Source: Armatimonadota bacterium (GTDB lineage: Bacteria; Sysuimicrobiota; Sysuimicrobiia; Sysuimicrobiales; Sysuimicrobiaceae). From it: a stretch of 64,000 bases of DNA. Under the pieces are notes generated by a model. The model ran no database searches, had not been told where the DNA came from, and worked only from the letters and a program-made list of their open reading frames with translations. The number at the start of each line of letters is the position of its first letter. The stretch's first letter is position 1. Position numbers and translations under genes: made by a program. The DNA lies in NCBI GenBank assembly GCA_025059775.1, contig JANXCW010000005.1:81823-145822 (forward strand), in the 5' to 3' direction. This document shows, in pieces, positions 1 through 7,236 of the stretch.

Positions 1-141
1 TACGGGATCACCGCGGAGTACCACGCCATGCGGCACGCGGCGAACCTGGAGTCCGTGGACACCTACGAGGGCACCTACGACGTCCACACCCTCATCGTGG
101 GCCGCCAGATCACGGGACAGTCCGCCTTCGGCCGGGATTAG
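1..141 (+). CDS. Acyl-CoA dehydrogenase, C-terminal end (glutaryl-CoA dehydrogenase-like), partial
   Basis: The reading frame is open from the window edge to TAG at 139-141 and encodes the last 46 residues of an acyl-CoA dehydrogenase. The segment [14 protein letters not shown], ending in GQSAFG, is the typical C-terminus of the glutaryl-CoA dehydrogenase branch, in which the residues after the YEGT loop contact FAD. Glutaryl-CoA dehydrogenase converts glutaryl-CoA to crotonyl-CoA, a late step of the lower benzoyl-CoA pathway, so it suits the aromatic genes that follow. The 5' part lies outside the window, so the catalytic base and the subfamily cannot be confirmed. Confidence 0.7.
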   Translation, partial: YGITAEYHAMRHAANLESVDTYEGTYDVHTLIVGRQITGQSAFGRD

Positions 142-145
142 CCCC

Positions 146-1153
146 GTGGAGGACTTCGCCCCGCATTTCGAGGAGGTCGCTCCGGGTGTCCGGCGGCTCC
201 GGGTCCCGGTTCCCTTCCCCACCCGGTGGGTCAACGTGTACCTGGTGGGAGACGGTGCGGACGCGGTGCTGGTGGATACAGGGTATCCCTTCCCTCCAGG
301 ACGACGCGTGCTCCAGGAGGCGCTGCGGCGGACTGGTTCCCGGCCCCGGGTGATCCTCATCACCCACGCCCACCCGGACCACTTCGGCATGGCCCTGGAG
401 CTGCAGGAGCGGTTCGGTTGCTCCGTGTGGATGGAGGCCCGGGAGTGGGAGGTGACCTGGGCGTACCGCCCCGGGACGGAAGTCTGGGAGGAAGTGGCCC
501 GGCAGTTCCTCCGGGCCGGGATGCCCGCGGAAAGGGTCCGTCAGACCGTGGAGAGTGGACAGAAGGTCTGGGAGCCTGCGAAGCCCCCGCGGGTGGGCCG
601 CCTCCTGCGCGAGGGGGAGGTTCTGAACCTAGGGGGAGGGCGGTGGGAGGTCTTCCTCACCCCCGGGCATGCGCCGGCCCACGTATGCCTCTACGAGACA
701 CGCACGGGCACGCTCCTCGCGGGGGATCACCTCCTTCCCCGCATCACCCCGAACATCGGACTGTGGCCGCTGGCGGGCCCCGATCCCCTTGCGGATTTCC
801 TCCGCAGTCTGCACGGACTGCGGGATCTGCCCGTGCGGCAGGTGCTTCCCGGGCACGGGGACCCCTACGAGGGATGTGCGGAGCGCACCGAGGAACTGCT
901 GGCCCACCATGCGTCCCGCCTGGAGGCCGTGGAGGCCGTGTTGCGGGGAGGGGCCCGCACCGCCTACGAGGTGCATCTGGCGCTTTTCGGGGCAGACCTG
1001 GATCCCCACAACGAGCGGTTCGGCCTCACAGAGGCCATGGCCCACCTGGTGTACCTGGAGCAGCGGGGGAAGGTTCGGACCCAGGATGGGGATCCCGTCC
1101 GCTACATCCTGAGCCGCGGAGGAGACGGATGGCAAACGAGATCATCGCGGTGA
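146..1153 (+). CDS. MBL-fold metallohydrolase with C-terminal winged-helix region
   Basis: This is a 335-residue metallo-beta-lactamase-fold hydrolase. The dinuclear zinc site is visible: THAHPDH at about residues 73-79, a histidine in PGHAPAHV, the aspartate in GDHLLP and a histidine in PGHGDP. The last ~90 residues resemble the winged-helix tail of the LACTB2/thioester-hydrolase-like MBL group. It starts at GTG 146, only four bases after the preceding stop, and its 3' end overlaps the F420 reductase gene by 25 bp, so these genes are probably co-transcribed. The substrate is unknown. A CoA-thioester or lactone hydrolase would suit the aromatic context, but that is inference. Confidence 0.8.
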   Translation: MEDFAPHFEEVAPGVRRLRVPVPFPTRWVNVYLVGDGADAVLVDTGYPFPPGRRVLQEALRRTGSRPRVILITHAHPDHFGMALELQERFGCSVWMEAREWEVTWAYRPGTEVWEEVARQFLRAGMPAERVRQTVESGQKVWEPAKPPRVGRLLREGEVLNLGGGRWEVFLTPGHAPAHVCLYETRTGTLLAGDHLLPRITPNIGLWPLAGPDPLADFLRSLHGLRDLPVRQVLPGHGDPYEGCAERTEELLAHHASRLEAVEAVLRGGARTAYEVHLALFGADLDPHNERFGLTEAMAHLVYLEQRGKVRTQDGDPVRYILSRGGDGWQTRSSR

Positions 1154-1782
1154 TCGGGGGAACGGGCAAAGAGGGGTTCGGGCTCGGGCTCCGGTGGGCC
1201 ACCGCGGGCCTTGCGGTAATCCTCGGGTCCCGCAGCCGTGAGCGGGCGGAGGATGCGGTGCTCCGGGCCCGGAGCCTCCGACCTGAAGCACAGCTTTCCG
1301 GGGCCCTCAACCGGGAGGCCGCGGAGGCCGCCACGGTGGTGGTGCTGACCATCCCCTTTGCGGCCCAGGAGGCCATCCTTTCGGACATCCGGGAAGCGGT
1401 GCGTGGAAAGGTCGTGGTGGACGCCACCGTACCCCTCCGCCGGCTGCGGCCACCGGAGCTGGACATCCCTCCGGCAGGCTCCGCAGCCCAGCAGGCACAG
1501 CGTCTCCTGCCGGAAGCCCGGGTGGTGGCCGCCTTCCACACCCTCTCCGCACACCGGCTCCAACGGCTGGAAGTCCCCCTGGAGGAGGACACCCTGGTCT
1601 GCGGGGACGACCCGGAGGCGAAGGAGACGGTGATCCGGTTGAGCCGGAGGATCGGCCTGCGCGGGCTAGATGCGGGAGGACTCGAGCAGGCCGCCACCCT
1701 GGAGCGCCTCGCGGTCCTGATCCTTCAACTCAACCAGCGCTACGGCAAGAAGGACATCGGGGTGCGGTTCGTGGGAGTATAG
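1129..1782 (+). CDS. npdG: NADPH-dependent F420 reductase (F420H2:NADP+ oxidoreductase)
   Basis: This 217-residue Rossmann protein begins MANEIIAVIGGTGKEGFG. The GGTGxxGxGLxLRWA dinucleotide-binding loop, the GSRS segment after strand 2 (NADP 2'-phosphate recognition) and the overall length match the F420:NADP oxidoreductase family. It moves hydride between coenzyme F420 and NADP(H) in the cytosol. The ATG at 1129 was chosen because the conserved Rossmann start lies directly behind it; the frame upstream is only a shadow of the MBL gene. The gene overlaps the MBL hydrolase and precedes a benzoate-CoA-ligase-like gene. It implies that the cell makes F420, although no F420 biosynthesis gene is in the window. 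Confidence 0.85.
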   Translation: MANEIIAVIGGTGKEGFGLGLRWATAGLAVILGSRSRERAEDAVLRARSLRPEAQLSGALNREAAEAATVVVLTIPFAAQEAILSDIREAVRGKVVVDATVPLRRLRPPELDIPPAGSAAQQAQRLLPEARVVAAFHTLSAHRLQRLEVPLEEDTLVCGDDPEAKETVIRLSRRIGLRGLDAGGLEQAATLERLAVLILQLNQRYGKKDIGVRFVGV

Positions 1783-1871
1783 CTGATGCAGTACGGGGAA
1801 GGAAACTTAGTGCAGCCGGAGGATTGACGGACATTCCTCCCCCTCGCTGCCATGGGTGTGGTTGGAGGGGG

Positions 1872-3464
1872 ATGGACGCACCCAGAGCGTGGGACGTGGG
1901 CGGCGAGGAATTCAACCTCGCCGCGTTCCTGTTGGACCGGCATGTGCAGGAAGGGCGGGGAGACCGGCCCGCCCTACACTTTGCGGACAGGACTGTCTCG
2001 TTTCGGACCCTGTTCGAGCAGGCGAACCGAGCCGCTTTCGCTTTCCGACGGCTCGGGGTGGAGCCTGAGAACCGGGTGCTCCTGTGCTTGGCGGATCGCC
2101 CCGAGTTCTACGCCGCCTACTTCGGCGCGTTGAAGATCGGAGCGGTTCCCGTACTGGTCAGCACCCTCGCGACCCCCCCTGAGTATGCGTATTTCCTCCG
2201 GCACAGCCGGGCGAAGGTGGCGGTGGTGGATGAAGCGGTGGCAGCCCGTCTACGGTGCCTGCAGGATCCCCCTCCCGCCCTGCGGCACGTGGTGGTGGTG
2301 GGAGAGCCTGTAGGCCCGGAGATCGGGTGGGAGGATCTCCTGAGCGGGGTTCTACCGCAGCCACAACCCGTCTGCACCGCTCCGGACGACATGGCTTTCT
2401 GGATGTACAGCTCCGGAACCACGGGCCGGCCCAAGGCGGTGGTGCACCTGCACCGCGACCTCCTGCACTTCATGCCCCCCCACTGCCGGGAGGTGGTGGA
2501 ACTCGGACCTGAGGACAAGGTATACTCCACCTCCAAGCTGTACTTCTCCTACGGCCGCAACAACTCCCTGGACAGCCCCTTCCTGTGCGGGGCCCAGGTG
2601 GTGCTGAATCCGGATCGACCCGAGCCCGGAGCGGTGCTGGATCTGCTGGAGGCACACCGGCCCACGGTCTTCTACAGCGTTCCCACCTTTTATGCAGCCC
2701 TCTTGGACCACCTCCACCGCACGGGCCGGCGCCTGTCCCTCTCCTTCCTGCGGTGTTGCGTCTCCGCGGGCGAGCCCCTGCCGAAGCCGGTGTTCGATCG
2801 GTGGTGGGAGCGGTTTCGCATTCCCATCTTCGACGGGGTGGGGTCCACGGAGGTGGGAGCTATCTACCTCTCCAATACCCCCCGCAGACTCAAACCCCCC
2901 AGCAGTGGGGTGCTGCTTTCGGGGTTTGAGGGGAGAGTGATGGACGAGGAAGGCCGGGAGGTCTCCAGGGGAGCCGTGGGCATCCTGTGGGTGAAGAACG
3001 AGGGGATCTTCGCAGGGTACTGGAGGGATCACCGGAGGACCCGACAGGTCCTGCAGGGGGAGTGGTTCGTCACGGGGGATCTGTTCTCCGTGGACGACGA
3101 GGGGTTCTACTGGTACCGGGGGCGGATGGACGATCTGCTTAAGCCCGGAGGTCTGTGGGTCTCCCCCCTGGAGGTGGAGGGAATTTTGCTGGAGCACCCC
3201 GCGGTGGCGGAGTGTGCGGTGGTGGGGGCGCCGGACGAGATGGGACTGGAAAAGCCTATAGCCTTTGTGGTGCTCCGGGAAGGATACACGCCCTCGCCGA
3301 GCCTGGAACAGGGGTTGCGGGAGTTCGTGCGCGCGCGACTTGCCGGCTACAAGCACCCCCGGTGGTTTCGGTTCGTACGGGAGCTCCCCCGGACGGCCAC
3401 GGGGAAGCTGCAGCGCTACCGCCTGCGGGAGGCCCTCTGTCAGGAGCGAGGGGCTGCGTCCTGA
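1872..3464 (+). CDS. Benzoate-CoA ligase-like AMP-forming synthetase
   Basis: This 530-residue adenylate-forming enzyme is of the benzoate-CoA ligase type. Visible motifs are the P-loop YSSGTTGRPKAVVH, the aromatic-acid pocket region TSKLYFSYGRNN, GVGSTEVGAIYLSN, the hinge region GRMDDLLKPGGLWVSP and the C-terminal lysine motif in TATGKLQRYRL. It would activate benzoate or a substituted benzoate to the CoA thioester with ATP to AMP, the entry step of the benzoyl-CoA pathway. ATG 1872 is preferred over an in-frame TTG at 1824 because GGAGGGGG lies just upstream and homology begins there. The 3' end overlaps the convergent DUF364 gene by 25 bp. The exact aromatic substrate cannot be read from sequence. 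Confidence 0.85.
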   Translation: MDAPRAWDVGGEEFNLAAFLLDRHVQEGRGDRPALHFADRTVSFRTLFEQANRAAFAFRRLGVEPENRVLLCLADRPEFYAAYFGALKIGAVPVLVSTLATPPEYAYFLRHSRAKVAVVDEAVAARLRCLQDPPPALRHVVVVGEPVGPEIGWEDLLSGVLPQPQPVCTAPDDMAFWMYSSGTTGRPKAVVHLHRDLLHFMPPHCREVVELGPEDKVYSTSKLYFSYGRNNSLDSPFLCGAQVVLNPDRPEPGAVLDLLEAHRPTVFYSVPTFYAALLDHLHRTGRRLSLSFLRCCVSAGEPLPKPVFDRWWERFRIPIFDGVGSTEVGAIYLSNTPRRLKPPSSGVLLSGFEGRVMDEEGREVSRGAVGILWVKNEGIFAGYWRDHRRTRQVLQGEWFVTGDLFSVDDEGFYWYRGRMDDLLKPGGLWVSPLEVEGILLEHPAVAECAVVGAPDEMGLEKPIAFVVLREGYTPSPSLEQGLREFVRARLAGYKHPRWFRFVRELPRTATGKLQRYRLREALCQERGAAS

Positions 3465-4312
3465 GCACAGGCCTCGCGGACACCCGGGAGGGACGGAGCC
3501 ACGTCCTCCCGGACCAGGCAGACCTTCTCCGCGGCCTCCTGGAAGAAGTACCCGCTGCCGCCCTCGCCCACAATGCGCACCAGGCGAGGCCCGTCCAGGA
3601 CCAGGATCCCACCCAGGATGTGCACGCCCCTCTGGAAGAACGGTTCGGGCCAGGGGGAAGCCGTGGGACCTGCCAGTACCACCCGGCGCGCCCCGCGGCA
3701 GGAATCGAGGAGCTCGTCCAAGCCGCCTTCCACCAGAGAAGAACCCGTGATGACCACCACCGTGGCCTCCCGCAGCACCTCCGCGGCGCCCTCCGGCGGC
3801 CGCCACAGGACGCGTTCCTCCTCCCGCAAAGCTTCTGGATGACGGTCTATGACCCACAGGGCCGATACCGTGCCCTTCAGGCTCTTGATGAAAGGGGAGA
3901 ACGCACCCACCAGGACCACCCGGTCCTCACCGGAGACTCCCGCGGCCTCGAGGGCATCAAGGCCGGGAATCCGTACGCCCCCGGGAACGCCGAACCGATC
4001 CATGGCGAGGGCAGATAGGGCGTTCAGGGTGGCCACTCCTACCGCCCGCCGCAGCGCTACGGGCGAGCGGACCTCCGCGACCAGTTTCCACGCGTCCTGC
4101 CCCCCTAAGCGTCCCGCGGGCGGGGCAGCGGCCGCGGAGCGGGGGCAGCAGACGGTGTCCGAAAGCCCACGGGGGGTAAACGCCACCCCCACGTGGCCCG
4201 TGATGAGGGCCACCGCGGTGTAGAAGACGCCCACCCGGACGTCCTGAACGACCAGCGGATCCTCCCCCAGCCGTGCCGAAAGGGCCTTCAGGCAGGCCTC
4301 AAGAAGCCGCAT
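3440..4312 (-). CDS. DUF4213/DUF364 (putative heavy-metal-chelation domain) protein
   Basis: This 290-residue protein has an N-terminal DUF4213-type segment (about residues 10-60, with VRVGVFYTAVAL and GVAFTP) followed by a DUF364 Rossmann-like domain (GEDRVVLVGAFSPFIKSLKG, VVVITGSSLVEGGLDELL). Members are often found near metal uptake or molybdoenzyme genes, and the function is undetermined. ATG at 4312 has a GGGAGGTGG Shine-Dalgarno site six bases upstream. A longer in-frame extension to 4564 lacks this support and runs through the intergenic region. A CC pair near residue 48 could bind metal. It is the only minus-strand gene in the aromatic island; a role in molybdenum or iron supply to the neighbouring hydroxylase-like enzyme is speculative. 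Confidence 0.7.
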   Translation of the reverse strand: MRLLEACLKALSARLGEDPLVVQDVRVGVFYTAVALITGHVGVAFTPRGLSDTVCCPRSAAAAPPAGRLGGQDAWKLVAEVRSPVALRRAVGVATLNALSALAMDRFGVPGGVRIPGLDALEAAGVSGEDRVVLVGAFSPFIKSLKGTVSALWVIDRHPEALREEERVLWRPPEGAAEVLREATVVVITGSSLVEGGLDELLDSCRGARRVVLAGPTASPWPEPFFQRGVHILGGILVLDGPRLVRIVGEGGSGYFFQEAAEKVCLVREDVAPSLPGVREACAQDAAPRS

Positions 4313-4392
4313 GCGCCACCTCCCGCGGGATCTCTGCTTTTTTTGTACTCCATGGGGGCGGCGATGGGCGAGGGCGGAGGGAGGGTGTGTTG

Positions 4393-4398
4393 TAAAAT
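4393..4398 (+). promoter_or_regulatory. Candidate -10 element for the ADP-forming acyl-CoA synthetase operon
   Basis: TAAAAT lies 35 bases before the ATG of the synthetase alpha gene, in the divergent gap with the DUF364 gene. No good -35 hexamer sits at 16-18 bp spacing, so this is a weak call resting on the -10 alone. Confidence 0.3.
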
Positions 4399-4433
4399 AG
4401 GCGCGACGATGCGCTTGCAGGAGCATTCCTCCG

Positions 4434-5876
4434 ATGCCTGAGCTACCCAAAGCACCGCGAACCTGGCGGGGAATCGATGCGTTGTTCCAGCCCCGTGGGG
4501 TGGCCATCGTGGGAGCCTCTCCGGACCCGGGTTCCCCTGGACACCAGATCCTCCGGTTCGCCACCCAGACCCACTTCGCGGGTGCCGTCTACCCGGTGCA
4601 CCCCTCCGCATCGGAAGTGGCAGGCTTCCGAGCCTATCCCTCCGTCCTGGAGATTCCGGGTCCCGTGGATCTCGTGGTCCTCGCGGTGCCCGCCCGGGTG
4701 TGCGTGGAGGTGGCCAGACAGATCGCGCGGCGTCACGACGAGCGCGGGGACGCAGCCGCGGTGGTGGTGGTCTCTGGGGGGTTCGCGGAGACGGAGACTC
4801 CAGAGGGGCGTCTCCTCCAGGAGGCCCTCCTGGAGCCCCTCCGGCCTCGGGGCATCCGGGTGGTGGGCCCCAACTGCATGGGGGTACTGGACACCCGTAC
4901 GGGCGTGACCACCACCTTTGACCTCGGGACCTACCCAGGAGGGGGTCTAGCCCTGGTGACGCAGAGCGGGGCGTTTGCCATCTCGTTCCTTCAGTGGGCC
5001 CGTCCCCTCGGCATGGTGGGGCTCTCGAAGCTGGTGTCCGTGGGGAACATGGCGGATGTGGACATGACCGAGCTGGTGCGCTACCTGGGCGCCGACCCCC
5101 ACACCCGGGTGATCGGAGTGTACCTGGAGGGGCTCCGGGATGCCCGCGGGTTCGTCCTGGCGGCCGCGGAGGTAGCCTGCGCCAAGCCCGTGGTGGTCTA
5201 CAAGGCCGGACGCACGGAGCTGGGAGCCCGGGCCGCCAGCAGCCACACGGGTTCCCTCGCGGGACAGGACGAGATCTACGAGGGAGCTTTCCGGCAGGCA
5301 GGAATCCTACGGGCGCGCAGCATGTCGGAATTCTACGACCTCGTGCGGGTCCTGGAGAAGCTGCCGCTCCCTAGGGGCAACCGGGTGTGCGTGTGCAGTG
5401 CCATCGGGGGCCCGGGCACCATCTGCGTGGACGAGGTGGCCGCCAGCGGTGTCCTACAGCTGGCCCGTTTCTCGGATCCCGTGCGGGAGGTGCTGCGAGG
5501 GATCCTGGCACCCACCGCCACCATCGGTAGGCCCGACGGCTATCTGGACATGACGGGATCCATCCGTGCCCGGACCCACGGAGAGGTCCTGCGGGTGGTT
5601 CTGGAGGCCCCGGAGGTGGACGCGGCCCTCCTCCTCACCACCCCGCCCGCGTTCCTGGACGAGGAGGAGGTGGCCGAGGCCATTCTGGAGGCTTACTGGG
5701 CTCAGCCCGAGCCCCGCAAGCCCGTGCTGCCCGTGCTCACCTTCGGGGATGCGGTGGCCCGGGCCCGCAGGAGGCTGGAGGCTGGAGGCCTCCCCACCTT
5801 CGAATTCCCAGATGCCGCGGTCCGAGCTCTGGCCCAGGTGGTGCGGTACGTCCACGATCGGATGCGCAAGCGCTAA
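4434..5876 (+). CDS. ADP-forming acyl-CoA synthetase, alpha (CoA-binding) subunit
   Basis: This 480-residue protein has an N-terminal CoA-binding Rossmann domain (GVAIVGASPDPGSPGHQI), a succinyl-CoA-ligase-like region (GPNCMGVLDTRTG, ALVTQSGAFAISFL) and a further ligase domain with SHTGSLAGQDEIYEGAF. This is the alpha architecture of the NDP-forming acetate/acyl-CoA ligases, which interconvert acyl-CoA + ADP + Pi with acid + CoA + ATP. The beta ATP-grasp subunit follows 15 bases later. In the aromatic island it may activate an acid cheaply (ATP to ADP) or recover ATP from an acyl-CoA product. The substrate is not evident; some paralogues act on aryl acids. Confidence 0.85.
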   Translation: MPELPKAPRTWRGIDALFQPRGVAIVGASPDPGSPGHQILRFATQTHFAGAVYPVHPSASEVAGFRAYPSVLEIPGPVDLVVLAVPARVCVEVARQIARRHDERGDAAAVVVVSGGFAETETPEGRLLQEALLEPLRPRGIRVVGPNCMGVLDTRTGVTTTFDLGTYPGGGLALVTQSGAFAISFLQWARPLGMVGLSKLVSVGNMADVDMTELVRYLGADPHTRVIGVYLEGLRDARGFVLAAAEVACAKPVVVYKAGRTELGARAASSHTGSLAGQDEIYEGAFRQAGILRARSMSEFYDLVRVLEKLPLPRGNRVCVCSAIGGPGTICVDEVAASGVLQLARFSDPVREVLRGILAPTATIGRPDGYLDMTGSIRARTHGEVLRVVLEAPEVDAALLLTTPPAFLDEEEVAEAILEAYWAQPEPRKPVLPVLTFGDAVARARRRLEAGGLPTFEFPDAAVRALAQVVRYVHDRMRKR

Positions 5877-5891
5877 CCGGAGGTTCCACCC

Positions 5892-6605
5892 ATGCCTCAC
5901 CCCGTGATCACACAGGCTCTGGAGCAGGGTCGCGGCTTCCTCCTGGAGCCGGAAAGCTATGCCCTGTGTGAGGCATACGGAATCCCGCACGCGCCCTTCG
6001 CCGTGTGTCGCACCGCGGAGGAAGCGGTGGAGGCCGCGGATCGCGTGGGCTATCCCGTGGTGCTCAAGGTGATCTCCTCTCAGATCCTGCACAAGTCCGA
6101 CGTGGGCGGGGTGGTGGTGGACCTGCGGTCGGGCGAGGAGGTGCGGAGGGCATATCCCCAGCTGCTGGAAACGGTGTCCCGACACGCCCCGCAAGCCTCC
6201 GTGGACGGCATCCTCGTGCAGCGCATGGAGAAAGGGAGCGCGGAGCTGGTGGTGGGGGGCGTGGTGGATCCCCAGTTCGGCCCCGTGGTCATGGTGGGCG
6301 GAGGCGGGATCCTCGTGGAGCTCCTGCGGGACGTCTCCTTCCGGCTCGCGCCCCTTGACCTGGAGGAAGCCCTCCAGCAGCTGGCGGAGACCCGGGCGTA
6401 CCGGCTCCTGCAGGGCCTGCGGGGTCGCCCGCCCGCGGACATCCGGGCCGTGGGGGAGATGTTGGTGCGGGTGGGAGAGCTGCTGGTGGCAGAACGGGCC
6501 ATCCGGGAGCTGGATCTGAACCCCGTGGTGGCGGGACCGGAAGGGTGCGTGGCGGTGGACGCCCGCATGGTGCTACAAACGGATCCCCCGGAAGACCGCC
6601 CTTGA
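5892..6605 (+). CDS. ADP-forming acyl-CoA synthetase, beta (ATP-grasp) subunit
   Basis: This 237-residue ATP-grasp protein carries VGYPVVLKVISSQILHKSDVGGV, the nucleotide-binding lysine region, and later VQRMEKGSAELVVGG and LDLNPVVAG, as in the beta subunit of NDP-forming acyl-CoA ligases. The ATG is preceded by CCGGAGG, and the gene is clearly translated with the alpha subunit. Length and domain content match a separate beta chain rather than the fused form. It supplies the ATP/ADP site and the phosphohistidine-accepting face of the enzyme. Confidence 0.85.
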   Translation: MPHPVITQALEQGRGFLLEPESYALCEAYGIPHAPFAVCRTAEEAVEAADRVGYPVVLKVISSQILHKSDVGGVVVDLRSGEEVRRAYPQLLETVSRHAPQASVDGILVQRMEKGSAELVVGGVVDPQFGPVVMVGGGGILVELLRDVSFRLAPLDLEEALQQLAETRAYRLLQGLRGRPPADIRAVGEMLVRVGELLVAERAIRELDLNPVVAGPEGCVAVDARMVLQTDPPEDRP

Positions 6606-6653
6606 TCTAGCGCATCGGTTCTCCGCAGTATTCCCCCTCCGTTCTCCGCCGGA

Positions 6654-6684
6654 TTGTCCAGGGAACTGCCCCGGGGCGTATACT
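6654..6684 (+). promoter_or_regulatory. Candidate promoter of the 4-hydroxybenzoyl-CoA-reductase-like operon
   Basis: TTGTCC at 6654-6659 and TATACT at 6679-6684 are separated by 19 bp, in the 122-bp gap before the first operon gene. The -10 is near consensus; the spacer is slightly long. A partly palindromic operator candidate follows directly. Confidence 0.45.
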
Positions 6685-6693
6685 GCGGTCGAG

Positions 6694-6711
6694 ACTGACC
6701 ATCCGGTCAAA
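6694..6711 (+). promoter_or_regulatory. Candidate TetR-type operator (TGACC-N4-GGTCA)
   Basis: TGACC-ATCC-GGTCA is a perfect 5-bp inverted repeat with a 4-bp centre, placed where transcription should start, 9 bp downstream of the -10. A related element with the same left half lies at the benzoyl-CoA reductase promoter (15794-15811). TetR-family regulators of acyl-CoA metabolism often bind such sites, and a TetR gene ends the second operon (22136-22771). Confidence 0.45.
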
Positions 6712-6727
6712 AACCGGGGGTGCCCTC

Positions 6728-7222
6728 ATGGACCAGCCGGTACGCCTCCGGGTGAACGGACAGGAGTATCGCCTGCTCGTGCCCGTTCACCGGACCCTCC
6801 TGGAGGTTCTGCGGGAAGATCTGGGGCTGGTGGGGACCAAGCACGGATGCGAGCTGGGGGAGTGCGGGGTGTGCACGGTGCTGGTGGACGGCAAACCCAC
6901 GCTGAGCTGCCTCCTGCTGGCGGTGGACGCGGAGGGCCATGAGGTCACCACCATCGAGGGGCTGAGCCGGGACGGCGAGCTGCATCCCCTGCAGCGGGCG
7001 TTTGTGGAGCTCGGTGCCCTCCAGTGTGGGTACTGCACGCCTGCCATGATCCTTACCGCGAAGGCCCTCCTGGAGGAGGTCCCCGCACCTACCGAGCAGC
7101 AGATTCGGGATGCCCTGTCCGGGGTGTTCTGCCGGTGCACGGGATATCTGAAGATCCTCGAGGCGGTTCGGGCCGCGGCAAGGCACCTGTCCGTAGGTTC
7201 CACGGCGTCCGAGTCAAGGTAA
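6728..7222 (+). CDS. hcrC: [2Fe-2S] subunit of a 4-hydroxybenzoyl-CoA reductase-like molybdoenzyme
   Basis: This 164-residue small subunit is of the xanthine oxidase family. It has two iron-sulfur sites: a plant-ferredoxin-type CELGECGVCTV with a later cysteine in LSCLLL, and the helical motif CGYCTPAM with CRCTGY. It passes electrons between the molybdenum site and FAD, here probably from a low-potential donor towards the substrate. It is first in an operon that continues with the Mo and FAD subunits at 7237 and 9655, and the [4Fe-4S] loop of the FAD subunit points to the 4-hydroxybenzoyl-CoA reductase group. Confidence 0.82.
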   Translation: MDQPVRLRVNGQEYRLLVPVHRTLLEVLREDLGLVGTKHGCELGECGVCTVLVDGKPTLSCLLLAVDAEGHEVTTIEGLSRDGELHPLQRAFVELGALQCGYCTPAMILTAKALLEEVPAPTEQQIRDALSGVFCRCTGYLKILEAVRAAARHLSVGSTASESR

Positions 7223-7236
7223 AAGGAGGAGCGCCC

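Noticed and set aside
2352..3857. A 501-codon minus-strand open frame across the benzoate-CoA-ligase-like gene
   Set aside because: It has no recognisable domain, runs antisense to conserved ligase motifs, and overlaps the DUF364 gene in another frame.
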